A stretch of DNA of 64,000 nt from Embleya scabrispora DSM 41855 (GCF_000372745.1 NZ_KB889708.1:124001-188000); one strand, 5' to 3'; shown: positions 51,906 to 61,059, counted from the first letter of the stretch. Made by a program: numbers and translations. Notes: generated from the letters alone by a model not told the origin.

Positions 51906-52853
51906 ATGCAACTTGATCTGAATCTGCTCACCGCGCTCGACGCCCTGCTGGAGGAAGGCAGCGTGACGGACGCCGCCGCCCGTCTCCACGTCTCGACCCC
52001 TGCGATGAGCCGAACCCTGGGCCGCATCCGCCGGGCCACCGGAGACCGGATCCTCGTCCGCACCGGCCGAACCATGACTCCCACCCCCCGCGCCCTGGCC
52101 CTGCGCGCGACGGTGCACGACCTGGTCCAGCAGGCCCGGTCGGTCCTGTCCCCCCACACGGACGTCGACCCGGCGACGCTGGACCGGATCTTCGTCCTGA
52201 AATGGCACGACGCCCTGGCCGCGGCGGCCGGCCCCGCCCTGCTCCACTCGTTGCGCGCCCAGGCACCCGGCGTGCGGCTGCGCTTCCTGGCCGAGGCAGC
52301 CACCGACACCCACGACCCGCGGCGAGGAGACGTCGACCTCGAGGCCGGATCCGGCGCACCCGCCTCGCCCGAGATCCGCCACGAGATCGTGGGACACGAC
52401 CGGCTCGTCCTCGCCCTGCGCCCCGCCCATCCGCTGTACCGTGGCCCGCTCACCCTGGAGAGCTATGCGGCGGCCGAACACATCACCGTCTCCCGCCGAG
52501 GACGGTTGCGCGATCCCGTGGACGACGCGCTGGAGGCTCGGGGCCTGAGCCGGCGGGTGGTGGTCGCCGCCCCCACGAACGCCACCGCCCTGCAGTTCGT
52601 CCGCGGGCAGGACCTCGTCGCGGCGGTCCCGCGCCTCGTCAGCCGTGCGCTCCTGGACGACCTCGGCCTCCGTACCCGACCCCTGCCGCTGCCCATGCCG
52701 ACCATCCCCGTCCACCTCGCATGGCACCAGCGCTACGACAACGACCCCGCCCACGCCTGGCTGCGCGCACAGGTCCGCATCGCGCTGCACGACGCCTGCG
52801 ACCCCACCGACGACGACACCGCGGAACACGCGGACTCCCCGAGCCCGGACTGA
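51906..52853 (+). CDS. LysR-family transcriptional regulator
   Basis: The 315-residue protein has the LysR HTH (LDLNLLTALDALLEEGSVTD, then AAARLHVSTPAMSRTLGRIR) at residues 3-63 and a periplasmic-binding-protein-like effector domain from about 90. ATG at 51906 is in an AT-rich 118-nt region shared with the IMPase-like gene, with TTAACTTCAAATGCAACC-type sequence at 51867-51884 that could hold a T-N11-A site. It probably regulates the divergent gene pair. Confidence 0.9.
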   Translation: MQLDLNLLTALDALLEEGSVTDAAARLHVSTPAMSRTLGRIRRATGDRILVRTGRTMTPTPRALALRATVHDLVQQARSVLSPHTDVDPATLDRIFVLKWHDALAAAAGPALLHSLRAQAPGVRLRFLAEAATDTHDPRRGDVDLEAGSGAPASPEIRHEIVGHDRLVLALRPAHPLYRGPLTLESYAAAEHITVSRRGRLRDPVDDALEARGLSRRVVVAAPTNATALQFVRGQDLVAAVPRLVSRALLDDLGLRTRPLPLPMPTIPVHLAWHQRYDNDPAHAWLRAQVRIALHDACDPTDDDTAEHADSPSPD

Positions 52854-52875
52854 GCGAGGCGGCCCGGCTCCGGTC

Positions 52876-52919
52876 GTTCCGCGGTGGTCCCGCGGTGGTT
52901 CCGCGGTGGTTCCGCCCCT
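52876..52919. repeat. 11-bp tandem repeat after LysR gene
   Basis: The unit GTTCCGCGGTG occurs three times (one copy with a single change), followed by a degenerate fourth copy, just after the LysR stop. It is too short and regular for a CRISPR array. Confidence 0.75.
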
Positions 52920-52975
52920 CGACACACGAAGACCCGCAGCGGGGGCGCGGCAGGGTCGTTCGTGTTCGCGGGCGG

Positions 52976-53683
52976 CTATCGGGTCGCGGCTGCCGCGTTT
53001 CGGATCCAACTGCGGAATTCGATCGCCAGGTGTTGGCAGTGTCCCTCGATCATCGAGTCCGGAGCCGCGGACGGGTAGACGACGCGTACCACCACATCGG
53101 CGCCGCCGGCGGTGTCGCGCGCCTGGTGCAGGCAGTACGCGAAGGGGGTGCCGTCGTCCAGGCTCAGCAGCGCGTTCATCAGCGTCACCGGGAAGGACCC
53201 GTCGAGGAACGCGCCGACCGACGGGGGCAGTTCGTCGGCCACCGACACCTTGAACCGGGTGAGGTGACCACCGATCGTCTCCACCATGCCTCCCGTGTAG
53301 ATCGGCGGCTCGACGTAGTGCTCGGGATGGGCGTCGAGGAGCAGCGTCTTGTCCCGGAAGCGGCCGGTGCCGGCCTGCGACCGGAACCAGTCGGCCAGTT
53401 CGGTGCCGCCGAGGCCGCGTACGGTGAACTCGGTGCGCGACTCGCGGTACGTGCCGCCCGAAGCCTCGACGAGCCCCTTGTGGAAACGATCGCCGGCGTC
53501 TATCCGTTCGGCGAGGAGATCCATCATCACCTGGCCGGCGGCCACGGTCTTGAGGTTCCGCAGGGCACGCCGCGCGGCTTCGAGCTCCCAGCGGTCCACC
53601 GCGGACTCGTCGAACGTGCGGCCCATGGTGTGCACGTCGACCGTCACCGGGCCGGACGGCTGTACATCGACTTCGTTGCTCAT
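52976..53683 (-). CDS. Conserved hypothetical protein (235 aa), function unknown
   Basis: ATG at 53683 with GAAGGGGAA upstream. The protein is soluble, with a helical N-terminal half (WELEAARRALRNLKTVAAGQ, then VMMDLLAERIDAGDRFHKGL) and an alpha/beta C-terminal half containing LLLDAHPEHYVEPPIYTGGM and FAYCLHQARDTAGGADVVVR. No signal peptide or membrane segment is present. I do not recognise the family. It is divergent from a TetR gene whose operator overlaps the TetR start, so it may be the regulated target. Confidence 0.7.
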   Translation of the reverse strand: MSNEVDVQPSGPVTVDVHTMGRTFDESAVDRWELEAARRALRNLKTVAAGQVMMDLLAERIDAGDRFHKGLVEASGGTYRESRTEFTVRGLGGTELADWFRSQAGTGRFRDKTLLLDAHPEHYVEPPIYTGGMVETIGGHLTRFKVSVADELPPSVGAFLDGSFPVTLMNALLSLDDGTPFAYCLHQARDTAGGADVVVRVVYPSAAPDSMIEGHCQHLAIEFRSWIRNAAAATR

Positions 53684-53793
53684 CGTGTGTTCCCCTTCGT
53701 GATTCGACGGACTGCGTCGGGGCCGTAGGGCCGTCGGGGCGACCGGCATACGAGGTGCGTCGACCCGTGTGGCGCAGCCTTCGCCATCACTGT

Positions 53794-53813
53794 AAGATGC
53801 ACTCATGCATCTT
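53794..53813. promoter_or_regulatory. TetR operator overlapping the start codon
   Basis: AAGATGCA-CTCA-TGCATCTT is a perfect 8-bp inverted repeat that extends imperfectly by 3 bp on each side (TGT/GCA). The TetR ATG at 53805 lies inside it, and there is no ribosome site upstream. Autorepression of a leaderless transcript is the simplest reading. Confidence 0.7.
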
Positions 53814-54413
53814 GCAAACACGGAACCCGGCCCCAAACGCCGCCGACACGGCGCGGAGCTGAAGGCCGCGCTGCTCGACGCCACGTGGGCCGAACTGATG
53901 GAACACGGGTATGCCGCGCTCACCTTCGCGGGCGTCGCGCAACGCGCCGGCACCAGCCGACCGGTCGTCAATCGCCACTGGGACACCAGGGAAACCCTCG
54001 TTCGTGACGCCATCACCCGCGCCAGTGACCGCTTCTCCCTCGTCGATCCCGACACCGGGTCCCTCGCCGAGGACACCGTCGCGCTCCTCGAACAACTCAA
54101 CGGGGCCTTCACCGTGTTCGCCGTGACCATGACCGCGCACCTGGCCGCCTACTTCGAGGAGACCGGGACGACGCCCGCCGAACTGCGCACCTCCGTGATC
54201 GACCGGAGGTGGGCACTGATCGAGTCCGTGACGCACCGGGCCGTCGAGCGGGGAGAGATCGACGGTTCGAAACTGACCCCACGCATCGCGCGGTTGCCCT
54301 ACGACCTGCTCAGACACGAAGTACTCATGAACCTGAAACCGATGTCGTCGCCGGCCATCCGCGAGATCGTCGAGACCATCTTCATCCCGCTGGTCGCCCG
54401 AGCCGGCCTTTGA
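53805..54413 (+). CDS. TetR-family regulator
   Basis: The 202-residue protein has an N-terminal HTH ([20 protein letters not shown], then [20 protein letters not shown]) at about 18-70 and a TetR_C ligand domain ending [18 protein letters not shown], typical of the AcrR/RutR group. Its start codon lies within its own putative operator, and it is divergent from the 235-residue unknown protein, 121 nt away. Confidence 0.88.
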   Translation: MHLANTEPGPKRRRHGAELKAALLDATWAELMEHGYAALTFAGVAQRAGTSRPVVNRHWDTRETLVRDAITRASDRFSLVDPDTGSLAEDTVALLEQLNGAFTVFAVTMTAHLAAYFEETGTTPAELRTSVIDRRWALIESVTHRAVERGEIDGSKLTPRIARLPYDLLRHEVLMNLKPMSSPAIREIVETIFIPLVARAGL

Positions 54414-54439
54414 CGGGGGCGGCACGGGAGCGGCGAGCG

Positions 54440-54950
54440 AGGGTCGCGCGGTGGGGGTCGAGCGTGCCGTAGCGGCGGCAGGTCGGCGGGGCCTCGCGCT
54501 CGATGGCGTGGTTGAGGATGGAGCAGGTGGGCCGTTCGGTGCGTAGGCGGTGCAGGGCGCGTTGCTCGGACACCCACTGGGCCTCGACGATCTCCGAGGC
54601 CGGCAGGTCGGAGGAGCCGACCGCGCGGACCGTCCCGGCGCGTACGAGGTCGGTGAGCGCGGAGAGGGCGGAGGGGATCTCCTCGATGTCGGTGTCCGGG
54701 TCGGGGTGGTGGATCTGTCGATGTGGTCGGTCCGCAGACGGCGCAGCGAGTCCTCGACCGCCGTGACGATCCAGCGGCGTGAGCTGCCGCGGCGGTTGGG
54801 GCCCTTGCCCATGGGGCCGTTGAACTTGGTGGCCGGTACGACGTCGTCGCGGCGCCCCTTGGGGGCCTTGCCGACGATCTCCTCGGCCTCGCCGTAGCCG
54901 TACACGTCGGCGGTGTCGACGAAGTTGATACCGCCGTCCGGCGCGCGGTG
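54440..54950 (-). pseudogene. Aldo/keto reductase remnant
   Basis: The frame reads [20 protein letters not shown], then [20 protein letters not shown] and [18 protein letters not shown], as in AKR proteins. After a frameshift, [20 protein letters not shown] and [11 protein letters not shown] follow. The C-terminal third, which would carry the cofactor-binding loops, is missing. It is decayed and not expected to be functional. Confidence 0.65.
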
Positions 54951-55049
54951 GACCATGCGCACGGCTACGACTTCGGCATCACCGTCGAACCCCCTCACCA
55001 GTGGGCCTGGGCCGAACGACCCGACCGGCGCTGGGAACTGTGGCGGGTT

Positions 55050-55484
55050 TCAACCCCGCAGGGTGGTGATGGCCTTCTCGATGCGCCGTTGGCGCGTGTC
55101 GGGTCTCTTCGCGCTCTCGATGGCGCGCACGTGCTCGCGCTTGTGGCTATAGGCAAGGTTGTCGTATGCGGCGCGGGCGACGGGGTCCTCGTCCAGGGCT
55201 CGGGCGAAGTCCGGTGGCTCGACGACGACGCGCGGCTGGGTGTCGAGCTCCACCTCGACCTCGACCTCGTCACCGATCGCGACACCTGCGGCCTGCCGGT
55301 TGGCGTTGCTGAGGCCGAGCAGGTGGCGGCCGCGCAGGATGGCGACCCGGCTCTTCCAGGAATGCCCGTTGACCGTGATGGTCACCGGCGGCCGCGCGCC
55401 TCCGCCGAGCGCTGCTACCACCTCGGGCGGAACTTCCAGGCCCCGCATGGGCTCGGGTGGCTCGACGTGGGACAAAAACTTCAT
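55050..55484 (-). CDS. DUF1905/YdeI-type small protein
   Basis: The 144-residue protein begins MKFLSHVEPPEPMRGLEVPP and matches the YdeI/OmpD-associated (DUF1905 plus Bacteriocin-protection) pattern: VTITVNGHSWKSRVAILRGR, then IGDEVEVEVELDTQPRVVVE, ending SHKREHVRAIESAKRPDTRQ and RIEKAITTLR. These proteins are associated with resistance to antimicrobial peptides in some bacteria; the actinomycete role is unproven. ATG at 55484 has AGGAGAAGG upstream. Confidence 0.85.
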   Translation of the reverse strand: MKFLSHVEPPEPMRGLEVPPEVVAALGGGARPPVTITVNGHSWKSRVAILRGRHLLGLSNANRQAAGVAIGDEVEVEVELDTQPRVVVEPPDFARALDEDPVARAAYDNLAYSHKREHVRAIESAKRPDTRQRRIEKAITTLRG

Positions 55485-55578
55485 GATCCTTCTCCTGTTG
55501 TTCTGCCGGCTCACCGCGGATCCGGCCTGCCCGGCTCCGACAGCCGCTCCGACGTCCCATACCGGGACCATCGCCGTG

Positions 55579-55612
55579 CCGGGACGGCGCGGCGCGTGCC
55601 GCGCCGTCCCGG
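55579..55612 (-). terminator. Perfect 15-bp hairpin downstream of the VOC gene
   Basis: CCGGGACGGCGCGGC-GCGT-GCCGCGCCGTCCCGG is a perfect stem with a tetraloop, located 26-59 nt past the VOC gene stop on the minus strand. It probably terminates that transcript before the YdeI-type gene. Confidence 0.75.
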
Positions 55613-55637
55613 ACGTCTGTGCGGCAAGGGATCGCGG

Positions 55638-56051
55638 CTACTCCGCGTAGGGCTGGTCGGTTCCCGGGGCGCTGTAGCCGAGACTCCAGATGTAGCCATC
55701 CGGGTCGGCGAAGGTGCCGCCGTAGCCGCCCCACGGCAGAGCACCGGCGGGGTTGAGGATCGTGGCGCCGGCCTTCCGGGCCTCCGCCATGATCTCCTCG
55801 ACCCGTGCCTCACTGCGGACGACGTAGGTCAGCACCAGCCCGCTGAAGCCGCTGCCTTCCGGGTCCGTGCCCACCTGGCCGGCCAGACCCTCGCGAGCGT
55901 AGAAGCCGACCGGCGAGGCGCCGTCCGAGTCGAAGAACACCGAGATGCCGTAGTCGTTCTTGATCTTCCAGCCGAGCCCCTCGGTGTAGAACCGCTTGGC
56001 CCGGTCCATGTCCCGGACACCGAGGAGGATCGAGCTGACGTGCGCCTTCAT
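55638..56051 (-). CDS. VOC/glyoxalase-family protein
   Basis: The 137-residue protein has one VOC unit: SSILLGVRDMDRAKRFYTEG, then LGWKIKNDYGISVFFDSDG and a C-terminal GYGGTFADPDGYIWSLGY with the metal-binding Glu/His region only partly conserved. It fits the glyoxalase/bleomycin-resistance/dioxygenase superfamily, probably a binding or resistance protein. ATG at 56051 with a CAAGGAG-type site. It precedes, but is terminated before, the YdeI-like gene. Confidence 0.87.
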   Translation of the reverse strand: MKAHVSSILLGVRDMDRAKRFYTEGLGWKIKNDYGISVFFDSDGASPVGFYAREGLAGQVGTDPEGSGFSGLVLTYVVRSEARVEEIMAEARKAGATILNPAGALPWGGYGGTFADPDGYIWSLGYSAPGTDQPYAE

Positions 56052-56559
56052 GCCTTGCTCCTTGCACAGTGGATGTATACCTGCCGGACATCCGGGCCAG
56101 GGCCCGGATGTCCGGCGGTTGCCATGACCATCACGCTAGGGGCCGCGCGGCGGCCGGGGCTTCTCGAATCCTGCTCGGTCTTGAGAGATCGTCTTCGAAC
56201 TGCCCCGCCCCACTTCGCGGGGCGGTTCAGCGGTGGTGCGGTTCAAAAGACGATCTGACCCGCCAACGGATGGCAGCCTCCTGCTCCTGCTCCCGCCCAA
56301 CCGGGCCCGGGTCGTGATCGAACGCACTGCGCCGCCCCCGCACCCGACAGGCTGAACCTCGAAGGGGCGTAGTCGGGGACCGGTTCCCGGCCGGTCCAGG
56401 AGATGACGAAGGCGCCGTCGCGAGCCGGCGGGCGTTCGGTGCGCGGTGGGGTCGTGATCGGGGACCGTGGGGCGGTGACAAACTGAGCGCCGGCGGCGCG
56501 GCGGGTGGCGGGGTCGGCAGTACGGTGGCGGCCGGGTGGCGATCGCTCGGGAGAACGGT
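56052..56559. other. Intergenic region with a nested hairpin
   Basis: Outer arms AGATCGTCTTCGAAC (56187-56201) and GTTCAAAAGACGATCT (56241-56256) pair, with a one-base difference. Inside lies a second stem CCCCGC/GCGGGG at about 56202-56221. The remaining sequence has no supported gene. The structure looks like a miniature element or a complex terminator rather than a simple intrinsic one. Confidence 0.4.
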
Positions 56560-57444
56560 TCAGTCGACGGCGTCGCGCAGCAGATCCCGCAGTTTCAGGG
56601 CCGCCGGTAGCGGGACGGCGGGCAGTGCCACATGGACGGTCCGACGCAGGCCCGGGTCGGTGAGGCGGCACAGGACGAGTTCGTCGGGGACCGCCCACGC
56701 GGCCAGCGAGGGGACCAGCGCCACCCCCAGCCCGGCCGCCACATAGCCGAACTTCCCGGTCCACTCCGCGATCCGGATGACCTTCCTCGGGGTGAAGCCC
56801 GCCCGCGCGCAGGCGTCGGCGAGCATGGTCGGGCGGTCGCCGTACGCGTCCTGGAGCCATGCCTCCTCGCGCAGTTCGGACAGGTCGAGCGTCCCGGATC
56901 CGGCCAGTCGGTGCCCGGACGGGAGAGCGACGCACAGGTCGTCCTGGCACAGCACGCTCGTCGTGACCCCGTCGGCCGACGGCAGGCCGGAGGGGTAGTC
57001 GCTGACGACGGCGAGGTCCAGCGCCCCGTCCCCGAGGCGCTCCATCAGGGTGCCGGTCCGGCCCTCGACCGCGACGACCTCGACATCGGGCCGGGCGTCC
57101 TGGAGTGCCCGCAGGGCGGTGGGCACCAGCGAGATGTTGGCGGTGGAGAACGCGCCCATGTGCAACAGGCCGCCCTGCCCCGCTTGCAGCACCGCCAGTT
57201 CCCGCCGGGCCCGGGACAGCCGGTCGAGCACCTCCAGCGCGTGGCGGTGCAGCGTACGGCCGGCGGGATTGAGCCGTACGCCCCGAGGAAGCCGCTCGAA
57301 GAGCGGTCCGCCCGCCTGGTGTTCCAACGTGGCGATCCGCCGGGACACCGCGGACTGCGTGTAGTTGAGCCGGACCGCCGCCTTGGTGAACGACCCGGTC
57401 TCGGCCACGGTCACGAGCAGCCGCAGCGCGTCGATCTCGAACAC
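56560..57444 (-). CDS. LysR-family transcriptional regulator
   Basis: The 294-residue protein has the LysR HTH at residues 1-60 (FEIDALRLLVTVAETGSFTK, then AAVRLNYTQSAVSRRIATLE) and an effector domain. GTG at 57444 follows GGGAAG. The divergent M20 peptidase gene starts 237 nt away, with the palindrome TGGGAT-N6-ATCCCA at 57506-57523 between them, a plausible LysR-type site. It probably activates the peptidase gene in response to an amino acid or peptide. Confidence 0.88.
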   Translation of the reverse strand: MFEIDALRLLVTVAETGSFTKAAVRLNYTQSAVSRRIATLEHQAGGPLFERLPRGVRLNPAGRTLHRHALEVLDRLSRARRELAVLQAGQGGLLHMGAFSTANISLVPTALRALQDARPDVEVVAVEGRTGTLMERLGDGALDLAVVSDYPSGLPSADGVTTSVLCQDDLCVALPSGHRLAGSGTLDLSELREEAWLQDAYGDRPTMLADACARAGFTPRKVIRIAEWTGKFGYVAAGLGVALVPSLAAWAVPDELVLCRLTDPGLRRTVHVALPAVPLPAALKLRDLLRDAVD

Positions 57445-57505
57445 GTTCTTCCCGCCTTCCCGATCCTGTTGTCCTGTCCCGCGCCATCCTCTCTCAACAC
57501 ATTCC

Positions 57506-57523
57506 TGGGATGCATAGATCCCA
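57506..57523. promoter_or_regulatory. Palindrome in the lysR/M20 divergent promoter
   Basis: TGGGAT-GCATAG-ATCCCA is a perfect 6-bp inverted repeat in the shared upstream region of the LysR and M20 peptidase genes. It resembles the dyads bound by LysR-type regulators. Confidence 0.5.
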
Positions 57524-57680
57524 TGCAATCCGGTCGCTGGTGGAATGCCTTTCCCCGCCTCTAACGTCGTCCACGCGGCGGTGCCCCGGAGGGGGAACGG
57601 GCTCCGCCGCTCCGCCGGCCCATGCGATCCGAGGGGGTAACTGTGCTGTCGTATACGGGAATTGAGACGGGGCCGGACCG

Positions 57681-58817
57681 GTGACCCGGTCGTCAGCGCT
57701 CGCGTTGCCGGCGATGCTGGCCGATCTGGAGGAACTCGTGCTCTGCGAGTCCTTCTCGGCCGATCACGCGGCGGTGGCGCGCAGCGCCGAAGTGGTCGGC
57801 GCCCTCGGGTCAAGGCTGCTGGGGGCCGAGCCGGAGACGATCGTGATCGACGGTGTGACCCATCTGCGGTGGGCCTTCGGCACCCCGCGAGTGCTGCTGG
57901 TGGGACACCACGACACGGTGTGGCCCATGGGCTCGCTGCGGACCCACCCCTGGTCGGTGGCCGACGGGATCGCCCGCGGCCCCGGGGTCCTGGACATGAA
58001 GGCGGGCCTGGTGCAGATGCTCCATGCGCTGGCCTCGCTGCCCTCCCCGGACGGGGTGTGCGTACTGGTCAACGGGGACGAGGAGGTGGGCTCAGGGACT
58101 TCCCGGGAGCTGATCGAGGAGTCCGCGCGGGGATCCGCGGCCGCCTTCGTACTGGAGGCGTCCGCCGACGAGGAGGGTGCGCTCAAGACCGCGCGCAAGG
58201 GCACTTCGCGGTACGAGGTCGTGGTGCACGGCCGGGCCGCGCACGCGGGTCAGGAACCGCGGAAGGGGGTCAACGCCGCGGTCGAGGCCGCTCACCAGGT
58301 GCTGTCCATCGCCGGCCTCGGGGACTCTATGGGGGCCGTCGGTGTCGCCCGCTCCCCCCTGGGCTTCGCGACCGTCACGCCCACCCTGCTGTCGGCCGGC
58401 AGTACGCGCAACACGGTGCCCGCGTCGGCGAGGGTGTCGGTGGACGTGCGCGTGCCGACCCCAGCCGCGCAGGACCGGGTCGATGAGCTCATGCGGGGGC
58501 TCACCGCCCGGACACCCGGAGCCCGGCTGGAGGTGCTGGGCGGCAGGCAACGGCCGCCCATGGAACCGGAGTCCTCCGCCGGACTGTTCGCCCTCGCGTC
58601 CCGCCTCGCTGCGGAACTGGGCCAGGAACCGCTGCGGGGGATCGCCGTCGGCGGCGCCTCGGACGGCAACTACACCGCGGCGGCGGGCTGTCCGACGCTG
58701 GACGGCTTGGGCGCCGTGGGCGCCGGCGCGCACGCGGACACCGAATACGTCGAGGTCGCGCGGATGGTCCCGCGCGCCCGGCTGCTCGCTCGACTCATCG
58801 ATCACACGACCGGTTGA
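57681..58817 (+). CDS. M20-family metallopeptidase (CPG2-like)
   Basis: The 378-residue protein is an M20 di-zinc peptidase. Metal and catalytic residues are readable in GHHDTVWPMG, GVLDMKAGLVQML, LVNGDEEVGSGTS (Glu base and metal ligand), the LEASADE region and GAGAHADTEYVEV near the C-terminus. The lid domain lies between (GAAHAGQEP-type GRAAHAGQEPRKGVNAAVEA). Without a signal peptide it is probably intracellular and cleaves a C-terminal amino acid or deacylates an N-acyl amino acid. GTG at 57681 is the start. Confidence 0.88.
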   Translation: MTRSSALALPAMLADLEELVLCESFSADHAAVARSAEVVGALGSRLLGAEPETIVIDGVTHLRWAFGTPRVLLVGHHDTVWPMGSLRTHPWSVADGIARGPGVLDMKAGLVQMLHALASLPSPDGVCVLVNGDEEVGSGTSRELIEESARGSAAAFVLEASADEEGALKTARKGTSRYEVVVHGRAAHAGQEPRKGVNAAVEAAHQVLSIAGLGDSMGAVGVARSPLGFATVTPTLLSAGSTRNTVPASARVSVDVRVPTPAAQDRVDELMRGLTARTPGARLEVLGGRQRPPMEPESSAGLFALASRLAAELGQEPLRGIAVGGASDGNYTAAAGCPTLDGLGAVGAGAHADTEYVEVARMVPRARLLARLIDHTTG

Positions 58818-58862
58818 AGCGGCCTCGACGAGGTCGCTCCGACACGAAACCGAGGCCCCTTC

Positions 58863-59666
58863 ATGAGCGTGCCGGGTTCCCCGTCCCCCGAAGTTGCCGC
58901 ACTGGCTTCCCGTAAGGGCTTCGGCCGCTTGGAACACACCTTCCTGCCGAGGAAGGAGGTCGACGTGCCGGACAAGTTCCGGGCACTGTTCGTCGTCGGT
59001 TCCCTGGCGGGCGTCGCCTCCCTGGTGACCGGAGGCGTCCTGCTGGGGGTCTTCGTGGCCTGGTGGGTCGCGTTTTACCCCCTCCTCATCTCCGCAATGG
59101 CCTCCGCTGTCCTGCTCGAAAGCCCGAACTTCCGGAGGAGACTCGGCGGCCGGCGTCTACACCTCTTCGAGAAGGGGCTGCTCGTGGACAGGGGCGCCGG
59201 CCGGCTGTTCGCGGTTCGCTGGGACCAGGCGATCCATTACCAGGCAACAGTCCGGGAAGTGATCGACTACAAGGGCACGAAGACCAGTGTCAGCAACGCG
59301 CACACCTCCACCCTGGTGGCGCCCGACGGCGCCAAGGTCCACGTCTCGGATTTCTTCGCCGACTTCGGGACCTGGGCGCCCCTGATCACCGAGGCGATCG
59401 CCCGCGCCCAGGTCCAGCAGATGTGGGAGGCGGTCCGGGCGGGGCGGCGGGCGGGTTACGGCCCGTTCGACCTGGACGCCACCGGCATCACCGCCAAACG
59501 CAAAGGGACGCTGCCCTGGTCGGCCGTCGAGACGATCGATGTCCGCGGCGGCTTCGTGGTCGTCCGACAGCGCGAAGAGCCCAAAGCCTGGGCGCTCACC
59601 AAGGTCAAGACCGTGCCGAACCTCCTCGTCTTCCTGACCATCGCCTCGAACCTCCACGGCGGGTGA
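58863..59666 (+). CDS. DUF6585-like membrane protein (267 aa)
   Basis: The protein has a short cytoplasmic N-terminus, a hydrophobic hairpin at about 41-85 (ALFVVGSLAGVASLVTGGVL and VFVAWWVAFYPLLISAMASA) and a cytoplasmic PH-like domain (RLHLFEKGLLVDRGAGRLFA, then FAVRWDQAIHYQATVREVID). The C-terminal domain ends LPWSAVETIDVRGGFVVVRQ, with EEPKAWALTKVKTVPNLLV. This is the layout of the uncharacterised DUF6585 family of actinomycetes. ATG at 58863 is 45 nt after the peptidase stop, so co-transcription is likely. Confidence 0.78.
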   Translation: MSVPGSPSPEVAALASRKGFGRLEHTFLPRKEVDVPDKFRALFVVGSLAGVASLVTGGVLLGVFVAWWVAFYPLLISAMASAVLLESPNFRRRLGGRRLHLFEKGLLVDRGAGRLFAVRWDQAIHYQATVREVIDYKGTKTSVSNAHTSTLVAPDGAKVHVSDFFADFGTWAPLITEAIARAQVQQMWEAVRAGRRAGYGPFDLDATGITAKRKGTLPWSAVETIDVRGGFVVVRQREEPKAWALTKVKTVPNLLVFLTIASNLHGG

Positions 59667-60525
59667 CGCACACGCGGCCTGCCGTCCGTGCGTGGACCGG
59701 TGGAGCATCCCGCCCACCCGAGTTCGGGGTGGACCTCCGTCCGTACTCGCCGGGCTCCGGCGCGAGCCGATCGTGGCGAACAGCAACGGCGGGCTCACCT
59801 GCGCGCGGGCCCGCAGCCACGTCGGCGGGCGCCGACCCAAGCCGACTCCGGACCAGGCCGACCCGGCCCACGCTCGCAACGGTTCAGAGGTCCGTTCAGG
59901 TCCTGGCGGCGGGCATTCCCTACGATCAGTACGCCAGGTTCCAGATCCTCACGCCGGCTATCTCCTATCGCGAGGGTCGGCCGCGCGCCCGGATCACCCA
60001 ATTTCAGCAGGAGCGGTCGCACGACGACTACCTCTTCTGCCGGCAGTTCGTGGTGATGGCTGCTCTGCAACTCAGGCCGGCCGAAGACCGACAACACGGC
60101 AAACCCGTCGCGGAAGGCATCCGCCCCATCGTCGCCCGCATCGACGGCCCTGCCTTCGCCCCGGACGCCGCCGCCCGACTCCACCGGCTCGCCCTCGCCA
60201 AATCGAGAACGCCCGTGACGCCGGCGCCAGTTGGGCGGACACCGTCGGCATCGGGCACGTCGAGGACGTCGGCCGCTTCGACATCATCGGAATCAACGCC
60301 GCGCCGCCGACCGTACGGCGCGCCTACGACCACCTGGCCGGCCGGATCGACCCGGGGAAGTGACGACACCTTCACCCTCGCGGCCCCGGGTGCCCCGGTC
60401 GCCGGGCGGGTGGACCTTCTGCGTTCTCCCATGGTTCCCCCAAATGTGAATGTGTTCGGAACACACGCCGTTAACGTGATTTCCGCCGACAGAGCGGGAG
60501 TTCGCGAAGGGGAACAGGGGGGACT
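59667..60525. other. Coding-like remnant without a supportable gene
   Basis: A plus-strand frame around 59888-60210 (AGIPYDQYARFQILTPAISY, then RSHDDYLFCRQFVVMAALQL) and, after a shift, ENARDAGASWADTVGIGHVE then FDIIGINAAPPTVRRAYDHL, ending at 60361, reads like one decayed protein. I do not recognise it. GTGTTC-G-GAACAC (60452-60464) is a perfect palindrome near the next gene start. Confidence 0.35.
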
Positions 60526-61059
60526 GTGCCGACCGATCGAATGTCCGGGGTGATCGTGGTGGCGAGCGGTGTGCTGATGGCCGCGGCGCTCACCGGGTGC
60601 GACGGGTCGTCGTCGAACCACAGGACCGCAGACGCCCCGACGACAACGGCGCAACCGAGCGCCGCCGTCCCGAGTGCGACCTCCGCGGGCACGTCGGGCG
60701 GCGCGACCAACGGTGGCTCCGGCCCCGGTTCGGGTGTGCCGACGGCACGGCCCCCTTCTGCCTCCACGTCGGTCGGAGGCGGCTCGGGCGACAACGCGGC
60801 CTTCTGCGCCGACGCGGTCAAGGCCATGGCGACCGACGACAAGCTCGACAACGGCCTACCCGACGCGCAGACGATCGAGGTGTGGGACCGCATGGACAAG
60901 GAGGCGCCCGCCGGCATCGAGAGCAGCGTCGACAACGTCGACCGCCAACTGCACCAACGGGCCGACCACGGCACGATGGACGACATCAGTGGCTTCGCCA
61001 TCGCCTACCAGTTGGTTCTGCAGTGGGTGGGCGGGAACTGCGGTCTGACACCGTCGTAG
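60526..61059 (+). CDS. Secreted lipoprotein of unknown function (177 aa)
   Basis: GTG at 60526 starts a lipoprotein signal peptide (VIVVASGVLMAAALTGC, lipobox ALTGC with Cys25). A long Ser/Thr/Gly/Pro-rich spacer (about 26-85) follows, and then a small helical domain with Cys at AAFCADAVKAMATDD and VGGNCGLTPS that could form a disulfide. Such proteins are common surface lipoproteins of actinomycetes. A perfect palindrome lies 62 nt upstream of the start. The function is unknown. Confidence 0.75.
   Translation: MPTDRMSGVIVVASGVLMAAALTGCDGSSSNHRTADAPTTTAQPSAAVPSATSAGTSGGATNGGSGPGSGVPTARPPSASTSVGGGSGDNAAFCADAVKAMATDDKLDNGLPDAQTIEVWDRMDKEAPAGIESSVDNVDRQLHQRADHGTMDDISGFAIAYQLVLQWVGGNCGLTPS

Noticed and set aside
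52876-52919. Tandem repeat as a CRISPR array
   Set aside because: The unit is 11 bp with no spacers, and no cas genes are present.
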